A stretch of DNA of 64,000 nt from an uncultured Flavobacteriales bacterium (GCA_938074325.1 CALJFZ010000002.1:1-64000), one strand, 5' to 3'. Shown: positions 19,501-27,340, numbered from the stretch's first letter. A program made the numbers and translations. Notes: generated by a model not told the origin, from the sequence alone.

Positions 19501-21353
19501 ATTGTGAAGGTTCTTGGACCATCAACCGAACGTGGACTGCAGTAGATAACCACGGCAATTCAGTAACTGCAGAGCAAGTCATCAGCGTTGTCGATACAAC
19601 TGCTCCAACATTCACGGTTCCAGCGGCGGTAAGCATTTCATGCACAGGTGACGCCAATGACTTGGCTGCTACTGGTGATGTCACGGATGCAATGGATGCC
19701 TGCAGCAATGAGGTATCTGTTATGTACAGTGACGCATTCTCAACCGACGGATGTTTCGCGAACAACGTCATCACCCGAACGTGGACAGCAACGGATGCTT
19801 GCGGAAATGTCGCGTCTCAAATGCAGATCATCACATTGGTCGACGACAATGCACCATACTTCACGAGCGTACCAGAAGGTTTGACCATGGCATGTGGTGA
19901 TGAAATTCCAGCCGTAAACGCAACTGCTGCAGATGCATGCTCGGATGTAACTGTAACCTATGCAGATGCAGAAGGGGATGCCATTTGCACTGGTCTTTTC
20001 GAAATCGTACGAACATTCACAGCAACCGATGCGTGTGGCAATGTTTCCACTGCGACGCAAATCATCACTTTTGTCGACGATGAAGCGCCGGAAGGCAGCG
20101 TTGAGGACGCGATGGTAGCTTGTTCCGACTACAGCAGCGATGCCGAGTTCGGTAGCTACGAAGTAAACGACAACTGTAGCGATGCGGTTACTGTGACTTG
20201 GGAGGAAACTTCCAGCACGGCTGAAGGTTCTGCTGGTTGCTTCGAGGTTACCCGCACGTACACGTTCACCGACGGCTGTGGAAATGCTTCGACCGCCGTA
20301 CAGACCCTTTCTGTCTTTGACGATGAGGCACCTGTACTGAGTGAGGTAGCAAGTGCGGTTGAGTTGCAGTGCGGCGACGAAATTCCAGCACCAACGGCTA
20401 CTGACAACTGCTCAAGTGTTGAGGTGACCTTCAGCGATGAGGTGACGGGTGTAAGCTGCTCTGGAGAAGAGACATTCATCCGCACGTACACTGCCACAGA
20501 TGCTTGCGGTAACGCGTCCTCTGTGTCGGTTGAAGTGACGTACAATGACACGGTAGCGCCGACCTTCACCGCGCCTGTTGATGTAACGATTGAATGCGAT
20601 AGCGACTTAAGCGACTTGTCCTTGACCGGTGACGTAATGGACGCTGCGGACGTTTGCAGTGCGGACATTTTGGTGTCGTATTCTGACGCAGTAAGCACGT
20701 CTGAAGGTTCTTGCTTAGCCGACAACGTCGTCACCCGCACGTGGGTTGTGACGGACGGTTGTGGTAACTTCAGCTCAGCCACGCAAGTGATCACCCTCCA
20801 AGACACAACTGGTCCAGCGGTTACGTTCGAAGCGAACGTAACGCTCGAGAATGTTGCCACCAGCGAATTGAATGACTTCGTCGAGGTAGAAGTTTCAGAC
20901 GCATGCAGCGACTGGACGTACACCACTACAGACGTTTGGGAGGGCAACAGCTTGACGGGGTACGAGTTGAATCGCACCATGGTCTTCACGGACGCTTGCG
21001 GTAACTCAACAACAATTGAACAGAACATCACAGCGGTGTACGCTTCGGGATGTACTTACATGGATGCTGAGAACTACGATCCAGCTGCCATCATCGACGA
21101 TGGTTCATGTGAATACACTGGTTGTACAGACATGGCCTCTGCCAACTACAACCCGATTGCGAGCATCGACGATGGTTCATGTGTGACCGTTGGTTGTATG
21201 GATCCTGACGGATACGACTACGATCCGAATGCAAACTACCCAGGTGGTTGCGATTACCCAGACCCATGTCCTGGTGACATCAACGACGACGGCCTCGTCA
21301 ACGTTGGTGACCTGTTGGAGTTCTTCCAATACTACGGGCAGGTGTGTGAGTAA
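13566..21353 (+). CDS. Giant (~2.6k aa) secreted Cys/Asp-rich repeat protein: five 'YDSWVTIG/AGDD' domains, many CTDxxACNYD-DDGSC modules, HYR-like repeats and a dockerin-like C-terminus
   Basis: Signal peptide MMQTKFSFLLGLLVAFSGFSSPLYAQ; repeated TRTWTATDACGN...TDTEAPVFTSFP (HYR-like) units; C-terminal CPGDINDDGLVNVGDLLEFFQYYGQVCE. One uninterrupted ORF. Confidence 0.9.
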   Translation: MMQTKFSFLLGLLVAFSGFSSPLYAQTACFGESSSADAPAGFQIEVETFASFDGSESSPALAELAGSTTYRIYLSTSAEMDFVSAVYTDGIDGEVSLTSSTDFYMNEYGGLTVNNINPGLFSFFPALEYDSHVTIGLASEAEAGESSIILSGEENWGDSFLAGGALNINSTNAPAGSGWSVPAGATNGYAGDDLRVLLAQVTTDGELNGSLFIEYMAVGATEMASHQFGFSSETCGCDDADAANYDPSVTINDGSCVFPGCTDATACNFDSGANEDDGSCDYCCDAVTSSNADYGVEVELHAVGGITGLRTYRLYVTTANATDVLSAVSGYAAYPLNIETTTEFYQYEGAGGGLTPANWQPAFGLIPMFADGAYDSYVTIGLDQAADAGAGQADVTPVSTPGEDWGAEFEAGNNIAISSSSGGAWFISPGSTNGIAGDDNRVLIGQFTTSGYMSGDVFVQIFPEGNQSLSEEIYISWTSPLCACTDESACNFDPTALYDDGSCQDGPAYWGENIDCEGNCLNDADGDYVCDEDEVPGCLNPAACNYVAAPTDLVACVFPEEGLDCDGNCLNDVDGDGVCDEDESQACTDAAACNYNDDPLVDTDNALCVYPDAFEDCDGNCFNDADADGVCDEAEIDGCTDESACNYDASATDEDGSCDYCCAAAASVEGYNIVIETVGTSPEGAIQRMYIETPNTTDVLSAVTGDLVNPTYIRSTQGFYQSAMITDVTPNGINPGFFSFFPDLAYDSWVTIGVESSIIGATESSVQVVPATTDWAANFNAGGDIEMEGEFGDGWFVTWDETAGTFTNGLSGDDNKVLVGQFTTNGILSGELFVQMFPEGDQQNPIQVHLPFGYASDDTEAPYFTYVPADVTQSCSDAYPTEMAVAEDGGCIAEVALELVESIEPAACGYTLTRTWTATDAWGNSATATQVVSLEDNDAPVAIAQADMTVECIDDLTPGAGVAEFPVNSYDNCATDDLTYAYEDALFNPGIDLTGVTADFHVEMGKNIGGPFGQSLILEANGVTIGDGVEIGYDNLLENPSNHRGAIAVDVSGSSINAFVEGTNGFPYQYDYAVVTISNMSVDNIAGVTVGANGIAPGTSVSVSTDGNSIVLTWDGTATYTDGEAADFSVDNTSTCLATSGIMRTWTVTDGCNNSSTAVQYFTIVDTQGPEFTSTPANLELSCNDEIPSATVEASDCGNVMISEPVDVIQDGSCGVSYTVFRTWTATDDCGNASEYTQTIMFTDTEAPVFTSFPEDVTYTAGDDMVVMEPTASDDCNEVTISYSDSQDNSSIELTVITRTWTATDACGNSVSADQIITVNEVLGCMDDTACNYNAGASYDDGSCDYCSCGSGGEAGFGLELELVANHDGSTPGLAAGMNTYRVYVTTPSADDFVSSVSGDENVPAYLRTTTSFYQDAFGSISPDNINALFYTVVPSLAYDSWLTMGIESAPVGDESAITFVEAPGDNWTAEFNAGNDLEIDSFFGGSWFALITASNGYAGEDQRVLVAQLTTSGEVTGQLYVQVFPNGDQSQDTYLTLSFGGNECGCTDEAACNFDSEATFDDGSCAYPEFGYDCGGNCLSDVDGDGVCDELEIFGCTTEGNCLYDPNATEHDEDMCQVSPFCIGCNDAAACNFNPNVNPEPNFNDGSCEYPEDGFDCDGSCIDSNGDLICDILQGCGDPAACNYEEGVEYPSLDFCDFCSCPNVMSSEDGYGIEVEAMESGIEGATTYQVYVTTPTSTDVVNAILGNAMNPIILASSSEIYQSPQGSALPSPSEMFGFYPELEYDSYVTLGAGTPAEAMDFPPTDDGNAPDWVASFENGGNIVIDDVVGSGWYMNADVMGEYGVAGDDNRVLVAQLTTPGTIHGQLYVQVFPEGLSAGNTLYLTLSFGSDACGCTDPMACNYDEANVTDDGTCFYADEGETCEGTCLYDGFDPEVVANEAAYTTTCEEAADDIRQPVFADNCAENLDISFSDVVTMGDCEGSWTINRTWTAVDNHGNSVTAEQVISVVDTTAPTFTVPAAVSISCTGDANDLAATGDVTDAMDACSNEVSVMYSDAFSTDGCFANNVITRTWTATDACGNVASQMQIITLVDDNAPYFTSVPEGLTMACGDEIPAVNATAADACSDVTVTYADAEGDAICTGLFEIVRTFTATDACGNVSTATQIITFVDDEAPEGSVEDAMVACSDYSSDAEFGSYEVNDNCSDAVTVTWEETSSTAEGSAGCFEVTRTYTFTDGCGNASTAVQTLSVFDDEAPVLSEVASAVELQCGDEIPAPTATDNCSSVEVTFSDEVTGVSCSGEETFIRTYTATDACGNASSVSVEVTYNDTVAPTFTAPVDVTIECDSDLSDLSLTGDVMDAADVCSADILVSYSDAVSTSEGSCLADNVVTRTWVVTDGCGNFSSATQVITLQDTTGPAVTFEANVTLENVATSELNDFVEVEVSDACSDWTYTTTDVWEGNSLTGYELNRTMVFTDACGNSTTIEQNITAVYASGCTYMDAENYDPAAIIDDGSCEYTGCTDMASANYNPIASIDDGSCVTVGCMDPDGYDYDPNANYPGGCDYPDPCPGDINDDGLVNVGDLLEFFQYYGQVCE
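13689..14270 (+). other. 'YDSWVTIG/AGDD' domain copy A1
   Basis: TTYRIYLST...DFVSAVY...FFPALEYDSHVTIGL...NGYAGDDLRVLLAQVTTDGELNGSLF. Boundaries approximate. Confidence 0.75.
14441..15012 (+). other. 'YDSWVTIG/AGDD' domain copy A2
   Basis: RTYRLYVTT...VLSAVSG...FYQ...AYDSYVTIGL...GGAWF...NGIAGDDNRVLIGQFTTSGYMSGDVFVQIFPEG. Boundaries approximate. Confidence 0.75.
15573..16140 (+). other. 'YDSWVTIG/AGDD' domain copy A3
   Basis: DVLSAVTGD...FYQ...NPGFFSFFPDLAYDSWVTIGV...NGLSGDDNKVLVGQFTTNGILSGELFVQMFPEG. Boundaries approximate. Confidence 0.75.
17631..18204 (+). other. 'YDSWVTIG/AGDD' domain copy A4
   Basis: NTYRVYVTT...DFVSSVSGD...FYQ...LAYDSWLTMGI...GGSWF...NGYAGEDQRVLVAQLTTSGEVTGQLYVQVFPNG. 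Boundaries approximate. Confidence 0.75.
18695..19243 (+). other. 'YDSWVTIG/AGDD' domain copy A5
   Basis: TTYQVYVTT...FGFYPELEYDSYVTLG...GSGWYM...YGVAGDDNRVLVAQLTTPGTIHGQLYVQVFPEG. Boundaries approximate. Confidence 0.75.
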
Positions 21354-21475
21354 ACCGCTACTGCACTTCTAAAAACGACTAATTAGCGAATTCGAGTCTG
21401 GCAAGACTGATTCCTAGGGAGGGGGCTGCATTTCGATGTGGTCCCTTCTTGTCGTTTTACCCCACATCCTTGCCT

Positions 21476-21483
21476 TAATTTTG
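21476..21483 (+). promoter_or_regulatory. Putative -7 element TAATTTTG upstream of DUF493 gene
   Basis: Exact TAnnTTTG match, 21 nt before ATG 21505. Confidence 0.4.
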
Positions 21484-21504
21484 CTGCTTCAATGAAGTGA
21501 TCCC

Positions 21505-21792
21505 ATGAGCCAAAACGAAACGGAAGAACAGAAGAGAGAGCGGCTTCGAAAGCAACTGAACGAGACGCACAAGTGGCCGTGCGACTTCACGTTCAAATTC
21601 ATCGTGCCTGCAGAAGGCGACGGCGAAGGGCAGTTGAAAGCGACGTTCTCGGGCGATGCGCGCTTCAGCTCACGCGCCTCCCGCAATGGTCGCTACGTTG
21701 CTTTTACCATTGTGGACAGGGTGCACTCCGCTGAGGACGTATTCACGCGCTATGAGGCAGCTGCTGTCATTCCGGGCGTCATCTCACTGTAA
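21505..21792 (+). CDS. DUF493 family protein
   Basis: WPCDFTFKFIVPAE...FSSRASRNGRYVAFTIVDRVHSAEDVFTRYEAAAVIPGVISL, the pattern typical of Bacteroidota DUF493 proteins. Confidence 0.8.
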   Translation: MSQNETEEQKRERLRKQLNETHKWPCDFTFKFIVPAEGDGEGQLKATFSGDARFSSRASRNGRYVAFTIVDRVHSAEDVFTRYEAAAVIPGVISL

Positions 21793-21797
21793 CTTCG
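21790..21797 (+). promoter_or_regulatory. Leaderless-type -7 element TAACTTCG-N4-ATG
   Basis: TAACTTCG (one mismatch to TAnnTTTG), GCAC, ATG 21802. Confidence 0.35.
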
Positions 21798-21801
21798 GCA
21801 C

Positions 21802-22194
21802 ATGACAGGGGAGGGCTTTTTTTCATTCATTGAGACAGGGACCCGTGCGTTGCTGGTCACCTTTGCCTTGGTAGCAGGTTACATCATCCTGCGACGAATG
21901 GCCCGTCAGATGAGAAAAGGTGTTGACATCGCCACCCGGCAATCCATCGAAGGATTGGATATGCATTGGGGTGAAGAAGGACGGTTGTACGTTGGGTTGG
22001 AATTGACCGACACGCAGGGGAAAATCACCATTCATTTTGAAGGTGATCCAAACACGGAAGCTGCAGCTTCTCATATTTTAGAACCAGAAACCCTGCAGGT
22101 GAATGAGGATTTTGATGTGCCGGCCTACGCCCATAGCATCGTCATAGCAACGGATTCTGAGCGCATCTACCGCAGGCTGCCGGTCCGTTTGTAA
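21802..22194 (+). CDS. Hypothetical single-TM membrane protein
   Basis: N-terminal hydrophobic helix ALLVTFALVAGYIILRRM followed by a soluble domain; complete ORF between annotated neighbours. Confidence 0.6.
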   Translation: MTGEGFFSFIETGTRALLVTFALVAGYIILRRMARQMRKGVDIATRQSIEGLDMHWGEEGRLYVGLELTDTQGKITIHFEGDPNTEAAASHILEPETLQVNEDFDVPAYAHSIVIATDSERIYRRLPVRL

Positions 22195-22195
22195 T

Positions 22196-23992
22196 TCACA
22201 TTTTCACCGGCATTTCGATGCCCAAGAGTGCCATGCTGCTTTTGATCTGATGCGCGACGAATTGCGTGAGTGCAATGCGTGCGTCTCGTTTGGCCAGGTC
22301 TTCCTCGTTGAGGATGGGGTGGTCTTGGTACCACCTCGAGAATCCTTTGGTTAATTCATACGCGTGGTTGGCCACGACGCTTGGATCGCATTGTTCGGCA
22401 GCGGTCTGCAGGGTTCCGGGCCAGAGTAAGCCATGTTGGATGAGCCGCAATTCATCTGCGTCCCAAGCCTGGGCATCGATCTCCTTCACCTCTGTGGTGA
22501 CCCCAGCTGCGCCACATTTTGTGAGAATGCTGTTGGCCCGTACGTAATTGAACTGGATGAATGGAGCGGTGTTTCCAATGAAATCAACGGACGCCTTGGG
22601 GTCGAACATCATGGATTTGGACGGCGATACCTTAAGCAGGAAATACTTCAGCGCACCGTAGCCAACTTGCTTGAACAATCGGGCTTTTTCTGATTCTGAG
22701 AGGTCCTCGATCTTTCCCAATTCTGTGGCCATCTCCCGAGCCGTGTTGGCCATTTCCGCCATCAGGTCATCGGCGTCGACCACCGTGCCTTCACGGGATT
22801 TCATTTTGCCCTCGGGCAATTCCACCATGCCGTAGCTCAGGTGGTGATTCTTTTCAGCTCCCTCGACGCCGAGCTTTTTCAAAATTTTGAACAGCACTTT
22901 GAAGTGGTATTCCTGTTCATTTCCGACCGTGTAGATCTGACGCTCTAATCCTGGGAAGTCGCTGTAACGCAGGATGGCTGTGCCGATGTCTTGCGTCATG
23001 TAAACCGCAGTACCGTCTTTGCGAAGCAGCAGTTTTTCGTCCAATCCCTCGTCGCTGAGGTCAATCCAGGTACTGCCGTCTCCCTTGCGAAAGAAGACCC
23101 CTTTCTCAAGTCCAGCTTCAACTTGGTCTTTTCCGAGGAGGTAGGTGTCCGATTCGTAATAGAGCTTGTCAAAATCCACGCCCATCTCCGTGTAGGTTTG
23201 ACCGAATCCTTCGTACACCCAACCGTTCATGGTCTTCCACAGCGCAACCACCTCCTCATCGCCTTGTTCCCATTTGTGCAGCATCGCTTGGGCTTCGAGC
23301 AAAATGGGCGCTGATTTCTTCGCATCTTCCTCTGTCTGCCCCCCTGCAACAAGTTTTGCCACCTCTTCTTTGAAGGCCCGGTCAAAAGCAACATAGTAGT
23401 TGCCCACCAACTTGTCGCCCTTTAACCCCGTGGATTCTGGCGTTTCGCCGTTGCCAAACTTCTGCCAGGCAACCATGGATTTGCAGATGTGAATGCCTCG
23501 ATCGTTGATGATTTGGACCTTTATGACCTCATGCCCTGCAGCCTCGAGGATGCGTGCTACGCTGTACCCCAGGAAATTGTTCCGCAAGTGGCCCAAATGG
23601 AGGGGCTTGTTGGTGTTGGGTGAGGAGTACTCCACCATGACCTTGGGTTTGCTTCGCGGTGCACCAAGTCCGTATGCGGGTTGGTTGCACGCCGCCAGGA
23701 GTTCCTTAGTCCAATACGAGGGGACGACCGTCAGATTCAAAAATCCTTTGACCACCTGGTAGGCTTCGATTAACTCGTCGTGGGCGACGAGCCATTCACC
23801 CATCGCCTTACCGGTTTCTTCGGGTGATTTTTTCGAGTGTCGGGTCAGCGGAAATGCAACGATGGTGCGATCTCCTTCGAACTCCTTGCGTGTTTGCTGG
23901 AGTTGGATTTGGGACGCGTCTACGGTCGCTTCAAAGCAAGCTGCACAGGCTTTGACGGCGGATTGGGCAAGGAGGTGATCGAGTTGATCCAT
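22196..23992 (-). CDS. argS: Arginyl-tRNA synthetase
   Basis: VMVEYSSPNTNKPLHLGHLRNNFLGYSVARIL (HIGH-type), YVRANSIL and QFNYVRA motifs. Confidence 0.97.
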   Translation of the reverse strand: MDQLDHLLAQSAVKACAACFEATVDASQIQLQQTRKEFEGDRTIVAFPLTRHSKKSPEETGKAMGEWLVAHDELIEAYQVVKGFLNLTVVPSYWTKELLAACNQPAYGLGAPRSKPKVMVEYSSPNTNKPLHLGHLRNNFLGYSVARILEAAGHEVIKVQIINDRGIHICKSMVAWQKFGNGETPESTGLKGDKLVGNYYVAFDRAFKEEVAKLVAGGQTEEDAKKSAPILLEAQAMLHKWEQGDEEVVALWKTMNGWVYEGFGQTYTEMGVDFDKLYYESDTYLLGKDQVEAGLEKGVFFRKGDGSTWIDLSDEGLDEKLLLRKDGTAVYMTQDIGTAILRYSDFPGLERQIYTVGNEQEYHFKVLFKILKKLGVEGAEKNHHLSYGMVELPEGKMKSREGTVVDADDLMAEMANTAREMATELGKIEDLSESEKARLFKQVGYGALKYFLLKVSPSKSMMFDPKASVDFIGNTAPFIQFNYVRANSILTKCGAAGVTTEVKEIDAQAWDADELRLIQHGLLWPGTLQTAAEQCDPSVVANHAYELTKGFSRWYQDHPILNEEDLAKRDARIALTQFVAHQIKSSMALLGIEMPVKM

Positions 23993-23994
23993 GG

Positions 23995-24936
23995 TTATGC
24001 AGTTGACTTAGGCAGGTGGATTTCAGCAATCATGCAACGTGCACTTCCTCCTCCACAGGTTTCGATGGTAGGGAGGGGCGCATGGAGCAAGGTGACAAAT
24101 GCCTCCAAGTCTTTTAATTGTTTGGGGTCGAGGCTTTGATAGGCTTGTTGGCTCATGACTAAAAGGGGGCCTTCGCTCCCTTGCACTTCGAGCATGTTGC
24201 CCGCAAACTGATTGATTTGATCCTCTGAGAGTTCAATGATATGCAACCCGTCTGAGGAGAGGGATTTCACAACGGCAGACCGCTCTGCCTCGTCATCGAT
24301 GCAATCCAGGCAGATGACTGCATAGCCGGTGCCAATGCTCATCATGACGTTGGTGTGGTAAATGGGAAGACGCTCATTGCCGACTGATTGAAGCGCGTTG
24401 AAGGCAACGGGTTCAAAATCCAGTTGTTCACAGAAATGGGCCAATGCGCGTTCGTCAGTTCGTTCGCTCAATGCCGCGTATGCCTTGCGGTTCACCCGGT
24501 CCAATACGATGCTTCCGGTGCCTTCAAGGAATTTGCCGTGCTCCTCGAATTCAGTGAAGTCGTAAATGGCTTCCACGTCGAATCCGTACTGGTGCTCGAG
24601 CATCAAAGGCACATCTTCCCGGCGCTCGGTGCGGCGATTTGCAGCGTACATGGGATACAGGCCAATAGCTCCATTCGCATGCATTGAAATCCAATTGTTG
24701 GGAAACAATGCGTCGGGCGTCTCATGCGGTTCGGCTTCATCGAAGACGATGACTTCGACTCCCTGGTCTCGCAGTTGCCCTACCAGTCCATCAAATTCTG
24801 CTTGAGCACGCTCGATGATTTCCTGAGCCGATGCCTGCGTCAAATCTTGCTGGTAGTGGTTGTTAGTGGCCGTCTCCTCGTTCTTTCGAAACGAATGGGG
24901 TCGCACCATGAAGACGGAATTGGTGGATTGCTTCAT
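23995..24936 (-). CDS. Guanidino-group modifying enzyme, CtlX-like citrulline/arginine hydrolase family
   Basis: STNSVFMVRPHSFRKNEETATNNHYQ, FPNNWISMHANGAIGLYPM and C-terminal catalytic-Cys region TCGGGSARCMIAEIHLP. Start ATG at 24936 overlaps the upstream stop. Confidence 0.85.
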   Translation of the reverse strand: MKQSTNSVFMVRPHSFRKNEETATNNHYQQDLTQASAQEIIERAQAEFDGLVGQLRDQGVEVIVFDEAEPHETPDALFPNNWISMHANGAIGLYPMYAANRRTERREDVPLMLEHQYGFDVEAIYDFTEFEEHGKFLEGTGSIVLDRVNRKAYAALSERTDERALAHFCEQLDFEPVAFNALQSVGNERLPIYHTNVMMSIGTGYAVICLDCIDDEAERSAVVKSLSSDGLHIIELSEDQINQFAGNMLEVQGSEGPLLVMSQQAYQSLDPKQLKDLEAFVTLLHAPLPTIETCGGGSARCMIAEIHLPKSTA

Positions 24937-25856
24937 GCCAAAGGGGTTCTGCGAAGTGGAAGGGTGGAGCACCGCAACAGTCCGCCCATCTTCGAGGTTT
25001 CTCGAAGGTTCACTTCGACGACCTCATACCCCCACGCTCGCATTTGCTCGTTCGTTCGAGTGAATTGGGCGTCGGAAACGACAGTGTCAGGGGCTATGCT
25101 GAATACATTGCAGTGCATGGCTTGCATTTCGTCCGCGGTGACTGCGCAGATGCAGTCATCTGGATAGCGTGCCAGCAGTGTTTTCAATTCGTGTGGGTTG
25201 GCGAATCCATCCGGATGCACCAAGAGGTGTCCCAGTCCCAGCGGTGCAAGGCAGCAATCGAGGTGCAGGGCATTGATCAGTGGGTCTGAATCCGATTTAG
25301 TCAAATCGAAGGTTCGAACGATGCGGTGGGGAAACACTTGCTGAAGCCAAGCAGCAGCAGCATGGTTGGTACGGGCGGTCGTATGCGTTTCGAAGTCATT
25401 TGGGTTGGCACAGCCCACCCAAATTTCTCCCGGCATGGGCATGATGTCCCCGCCTTCGAGCCGCACGCCGGCAGGTGGTTCAACCACAGGGCCGCCATGC
25501 TGTTCAAGCATGCGTTTGAGTCCTGCCTGTTCTTGTTCGCGGTCTTCCACCATGCTCGTCATGACAAAGGTGCCATCGATCACGAGTCCGATGTCGCGCG
25601 TGAAAACTTGATTGAATCCGAGTGGTACGGGGCGAACAACTTGAATTCCGCGCGCGGTCAATTCCGCGGCGAATGCTTCGAGTTCCTCCGAGACAGCTGC
25701 TTCGGTGGGGTATGTTCCCGCCGCGACGTGCTTTCGGGATTGCGGGTCATAGGTCGCGTCAATGGAAGGGGGTGCCCCCATGCCATCGCCTATTCCGACC
25801 ATGACGGCCTCGAGGGACTGCCATTCATCCTGTATGTTCCAGGCTACGGATTGCAT
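24933..25856 (-). CDS. Amidinotransferase/dimethylargininase-superfamily protein
   Basis: NQVFTRDIGLVIDGTFVMTSM, RLEGGDIMPMP, LHLDCCLAPLG and GGLLRCSTLPLRR (catalytic Cys) pattern. Confidence 0.82.
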   Translation of the reverse strand: MQSVAWNIQDEWQSLEAVMVGIGDGMGAPPSIDATYDPQSRKHVAAGTYPTEAAVSEELEAFAAELTARGIQVVRPVPLGFNQVFTRDIGLVIDGTFVMTSMVEDREQEQAGLKRMLEQHGGPVVEPPAGVRLEGGDIMPMPGEIWVGCANPNDFETHTTARTNHAAAAWLQQVFPHRIVRTFDLTKSDSDPLINALHLDCCLAPLGLGHLLVHPDGFANPHELKTLLARYPDDCICAVTADEMQAMHCNVFSIAPDTVVSDAQFTRTNEQMRAWGYEVVEVNLRETSKMGGLLRCSTLPLRRTPLA

Positions 25857-25867
25857 CTCGGTGCAGC

Positions 25868-26623
25868 CTATTTTTCGGCAGTGGGATCGTTGGCGCGGCG
25901 GTGGCGCAAGGCCTCCACCATGGCATTGGCTCCCATCATGCCGGCCGCTCCAGATTCATTGAAGTTGGGCGGCAAAAAACACCAGTGGGTTGAATCGACG
26001 TGGCTGACAGCCCAAATGCGGTTCAGGCCTGAGATTTCCCAATAACGCAATGGCAAGGAGTCGCCCTCCGCGATGGGTGCTTCTTTGTAAACTGCGTTGC
26101 CTTTTCCGTAATTCGACTCCACCATGCCCTTCATGCCATCCGGGCGCGGGCCGTCGTAATGAGGTTGGAATTCAACGAAGTGGCTTAGTTGCATGTTCAA
26201 CAAGACAACTTCTTGGTCGCCGTCTAGAAAGGCAGGGCTGGCATAGATCAGTTCCGCTGCCGCAGTTCGGTTTTTCACCCCGCGTTCCGTCCAATGCTGC
26301 AGCGCTTCTTTGCTGCTCTTGACAAAGGTGGTGTCACCGGGTTTTTTGTGCATCGGGAAGTAGTGCATCAAATCGTCCCATCGCCCTTCATTGGTGGCCT
26401 GGAAATATTCCGTCAAATTTTGGGCAATTATTTCAAGGGTGTCTTGCGAAACGAATGCATTCAAATTTTCGGTGGCAAGGTTGACCGATTGGATCATTTC
26501 CCCAGTTGGATTGGGCAACGACTGAGGACGCGAAGCCGCTGATGAAGGTTCAGAGCAAGAAGTCCAGGCGAAAGCAAGGCAGAAAAGGCTAAAACCTGTA
26601 GAAATTGAAGCGAGGCGAGTCAT
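25868..26623 (-). CDS. Conserved-looking lipoprotein of unknown function
   Basis: Lipobox-like FAWTSCSEP N-terminus; complete ORF in operon orientation. Confidence 0.55.
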   Translation of the reverse strand: MTRLASISTGFSLFCLAFAWTSCSEPSSAASRPQSLPNPTGEMIQSVNLATENLNAFVSQDTLEIIAQNLTEYFQATNEGRWDDLMHYFPMHKKPGDTTFVKSSKEALQHWTERGVKNRTAAAELIYASPAFLDGDQEVVLLNMQLSHFVEFQPHYDGPRPDGMKGMVESNYGKGNAVYKEAPIAEGDSLPLRYWEISGLNRIWAVSHVDSTHWCFLPPNFNESGAAGMMGANAMVEALRHRRANDPTAEK

Positions 26624-26627
26624 GACG

Positions 26628-26635
26628 CAAAAATA
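26628..26635 (-). promoter_or_regulatory. Leaderless-type -7 element TATTTTTG-N4-ATG
   Basis: CAAAAATA on + strand; spacer CGTC; ATG at 26623. Confidence 0.5.
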
Positions 26636-26640
26636 GCGCC

Positions 26641-27273
26641 TTAATTGGGAAACTGACCGTCGTGATCTAATTGCATTTGTTGGACGATGAGCGCCTTGAA
26701 TCGAATGATTTCCGAGAAGCGCGTTTCGATTTCTCGCGCGTCATCGTTGAAGAGCACTTGGTGCCTCTCTGCGGGGTTGAAATCGTAGCGAACCATAGCA
26801 TCGATCAAGCTTTGCGGCCTACCGGCGGCTTCTTCCCGGTTCCCTTGTTCAATCCAATAGGATGAAAGGATGTCCAGTTCGTTTTGGATCGCATATGGCA
26901 AGTCCCAATTTTTCCAAGCAGGATGCCTACGCACCTCCCCAAACGGGTACATGGTAATAAGGCTGGGGTCTGGCACGTGCACATCATCGGTTTGAAGGAG
27001 GTTGACGCATTGCAGCACTGCATCGCGGGCACCGTTTTCCGCTGGTTCTGTGGCGAAGAGCAATCGCATGATTCCCCCGAGCATGGGTCGTTCCAAGGAG
27101 GCTGGGTTGGCACGGGTTTGGTAGACAATGCCAAACTCTTCCAGCTCATTGTCCTCTAATTCACGAAAGAGCCGTTGGTACCTCGGTTCGAAGATGTGCA
27201 ATGCAATGCGTTCACCTGGCAAGGGCAAGAGGCCCAAGGGGAACAAGGGAAAAGAAGTAAGGGGTAGATTCAC
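26641..27273 (-). CDS. LON substrate-binding (N-terminal) domain protein
   Basis: FPLFPLGLLPLPGERIALHIFEPRYQRLFREL is typical of Lon N-domain proteins. GTG start. Confidence 0.88.
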   Translation of the reverse strand: MNLPLTSFPLFPLGLLPLPGERIALHIFEPRYQRLFRELEDNELEEFGIVYQTRANPASLERPMLGGIMRLLFATEPAENGARDAVLQCVNLLQTDDVHVPDPSLITMYPFGEVRRHPAWKNWDLPYAIQNELDILSSYWIEQGNREEAAGRPQSLIDAMVRYDFNPAERHQVLFNDDAREIETRFSEIIRFKALIVQQMQLDHDGQFPN

Positions 27274-27340
27274 ACTTTAAGAACACAAGCATGGGATTTT
27301 TGGTTCAGCCCCTTGTTCTCCTCAAACTACCCCTTGGGTA

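Noticed and set aside
20156-21031. 291-aa minus-strand Ser/Thr/Val-rich ORF
   Set aside because: Shadow of HYR-like repeats in the giant ORF; repeats mirror those on the sense strand.
21354-21504. Possible terminator or ncRNA in the 150-bp gap after the giant gene
   Set aside because: Only a 5-bp hairpin (agtct-ggca-agact) and an imperfect ggga/tccc pairing were seen; not convincing without folding.
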